This document shows positions 3,923 to 5,323 of a stretch of 5,323 nt of DNA, one piece after another. The notes beneath the pieces were generated by a model. It worked only from the letters and a program-made list of their open reading frames with translations, did not search any database and was not told the origin of the DNA. Source of the stretch: JBDRLD01 sp043813445 (GTDB taxonomy: Bacteria; Patescibacteriota; Patescibacteriia; JACPHY01); the NCBI GenBank assembly GCA_043813445.1, contig JBDRLD010000079.1, positions 1-5,323 of the forward strand, written 5' to 3'. The stretch's first letter is position 1, and the number at the start of each line of letters is the position of its first letter. The position numbers and the translations under genes are program-made.

Positions 3923-5323
3923 ATGAGAAAAACGATCGGTGCGATTGGTATCACACTAACCCTTCTCCTGACGCTAGGCCTTGGCTGTGGCGGTTCTGGC
4001 GTTCCGAAAAATGTTGCGGAACGGCTGAAGCCAATGACGCTTGTGTGGTGGGGTGTAAACATGACCAGCGAAGAGGTGCAGCCGCTTATCGAGGGATACC
4101 GTCAGATACATCCATACGTGACGGTGCAGTATCGGAAGCTCCGCTACGACGAGTACGAGCGAGCGATTCTTGACGCGTTCTCTGAGGGGGCGTTTGCCGG
4201 ACCGGATATCGTTTCGCTTCCATCTGCATGGACGCGGCGGTACCAATCGAAGCTTTTCCCTGAGCCGGAAGTCATCACCATGCCGTTTGTCGAGCAGCGC
4301 GGAACGGTGAAGAAGGAGACGTTTGGAGAGCTCCGCACACAACGACTCCCAACGCCGATCGAAGTCGCGAATCAATTCCTCGATGTGGTATACGATGACG
4401 TAGTGCTCCGCACCGAGGATGGGACGCGCGAAGCGATTTATGGACTTCCACTTCACGTTGATACGCTGGTGCTCTATGCGAACCGCGACCTCCTGAACGC
4501 CGCTGGCATCCCGGAGTCGGCCAAGACATGGTCTGAGCTCCAACAGCACGCACAGAAGCTCACGCGGTACGATCAAACCGGTAATATACTCCAAGCGGCA
4601 GTCGCGATGGGGACCGGGGAGAATGTGCAGCGTTCGTTTGATATACTTTCGCTTCTCATGATGCAGAACGGGGCGGTCATGGCACTCTCGAATGGAGCGC
4701 CGATGTTTGATCGTATTCCTCAAGCACTCTCAGGACAACGGCAGAGCGCCCCGGCGCTTGATGCGCTTCTCTATTACACGGACTTTGCCAATCCGGATAA
4801 GCTCGTGTATTCGTGGAATGCGCAGCAGCCGGATTCGCTCGAGGCGTTCCTTCAAGGGCGCGTCGCGTACTTCTTTGGCTATAGCTACCACAAGCAGATT
4901 ATCGAATCGCGTGCGCCAAGAATTAATCTCGCGGTGACCGGTGTGCCGCACATCGCTGCGGCGATGAATCCGGAAACCGGCGTTGTCGTTGGGAATGATC
5001 TTATCGAGGGGTCGCAGCCCGTTGCGCTGAACTACGCGGATTTCTGGGTGCAGACAATTGCCGAGCGGACGCTTCATCCGAACGAAGCGTGGGATTTCGT
5101 GACATTTATCACCACACGACCGATCGTTCAGCAATATCTTGACATCGCAAAGCGACCAACCGCATTGCGTCGGTTTGTGGCGATGCAGTTCGAGGACCCC
5201 GAGATGCGCGTGTTTGCGAATCAGCTCCTTACCACGCGGACGTGGTACCGCGGGACGAATCCGGACGGCGCGGAGCAGGCGTTCTATCAACTCATGAGCG
5301 ACACGTTAACCGGGCGAGTTCCC
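3923..5323 (+). CDS. ABC transporter extracellular solute-binding lipoprotein, family 1 (sugar type); 3' end outside the window
   Basis: The frame is open for 467 codons from ATG 3923 to the window edge, so the gene is partial at its 3' end. Residues 1-21 form a lipoprotein signal peptide: MRK, a hydrophobic core (IGAIGITLTLLLTLGLG), then C22, with LGLGC as a permissible lipobox. The mature protein would be lipid-anchored on the outer face of the cytoplasmic membrane. Features of family 1 sugar-binding proteins include VWWGVNMTSEEVQPLIEGYR (41-60, first strand and helix), GPDIVSLPSAWTRR (93-106), YGLPLHVDTLVLYANRDLL (173-191) followed by GIPESAKTWSELQQHAQKL (195-213), QGRVAYFFGYSYHKQII (311-327), and AWDFVTFITT (389-398). 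Most family members are 400-500 residues, so little is probably missing. It starts five bases after the galU stop without a clear Shine-Dalgarno, consistent with translational coupling. The permease and ATPase subunits would be expected just downstream but are not in view. The ligand is unknown; a sugar or oligosaccharide is likely from the family. Confidence 0.92.
   Translation, partial: MRKTIGAIGITLTLLLTLGLGCGGSGVPKNVAERLKPMTLVWWGVNMTSEEVQPLIEGYRQIHPYVTVQYRKLRYDEYERAILDAFSEGAFAGPDIVSLPSAWTRRYQSKLFPEPEVITMPFVEQRGTVKKETFGELRTQRLPTPIEVANQFLDVVYDDVVLRTEDGTREAIYGLPLHVDTLVLYANRDLLNAAGIPESAKTWSELQQHAQKLTRYDQTGNILQAAVAMGTGENVQRSFDILSLLMMQNGAVMALSNGAPMFDRIPQALSGQRQSAPALDALLYYTDFANPDKLVYSWNAQQPDSLEAFLQGRVAYFFGYSYHKQIIESRAPRINLAVTGVPHIAAAMNPETGVVVGNDLIEGSQPVALNYADFWVQTIAERTLHPNEAWDFVTFITTRPIVQQYLDIAKRPTALRRFVAMQFEDPEMRVFANQLLTTRTWYRGTNPDGAEQAFYQLMSDTLTGRVP

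Noticed and set aside
3974..5290. Two long antisense frames (3974-4723 and 4730-5290)
   Set aside because: They mirror the solute-binding protein gene, whose plus-strand frame has a signal peptide and family motifs. The antisense products are rich in Arg, Leu and His and have no recognisable features.

Overview
The window looks like a piece of a bacterial chromosome with a moderately GC-rich composition and the standard genetic code: a TGA stop is followed 11 bases later by a good terminator, which argues against TGA recoding. The style (repeat-rich intergenic spaces, orphan proteins, weak Shine-Dalgarno sites on several genes, a GalU of the short single-domain type) would fit a Candidate Phyla Radiation (Patescibacteria) genome. 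That assignment is an impression, not something the sequence proves.

Layout. (1) Positions 5-24 hold a short repeat-like motif at the window edge. (2) Positions 55-1038, minus strand, encode an unrecognised 327-residue, cysteine-rich, apparently cytoplasmic protein with a strong Shine-Dalgarno and a plausible promoter at 1128-1156. (3) Positions 1039-1504 are non-coding. They hold that promoter and then three layers of repeats: ATCCGYAT octamers in both orientations, a 61-bp C-rich tandem duplication, and a 21-bp tandem duplication ending six bases before the next start codon. (4) Positions 1505-1966, plus strand, encode a small HExxH zinc metallopeptidase-like protein. (5) Positions 2019-2090 are a 72-bp inverted pair of 30-nt GTAG-plus-hairpin units with compensatory stem changes, the architecture of a REPIN. 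(6) Positions 2186-2923, plus strand, encode an unrecognised 245-residue protein with its own promoter (2119-2147) and terminator (2935-2960), so it is probably a single-gene transcript. (7) Positions 3039-3917 encode UTP--glucose-1-phosphate uridylyltransferase (GalU). Five bases after its stop comes a sugar-type ABC transporter solute-binding lipoprotein (3923 to beyond the window end). These two look like an operon served by a -10 element at 2994-2999 with a small palindrome next to it.

How the genes relate. GalU makes UDP-glucose for cell-surface polysaccharide or glycolipid synthesis. The lipoprotein would capture an extracellular sugar or oligosaccharide for import. Their close spacing suggests co-transcription, not necessarily one pathway. 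No functional link to the metallopeptidase or the two orphan proteins is visible. The most unusual content is in the non-coding DNA: the REPIN-like element and the multi-layer repeat patch. No complete new multi-gene system can be defended from this window.
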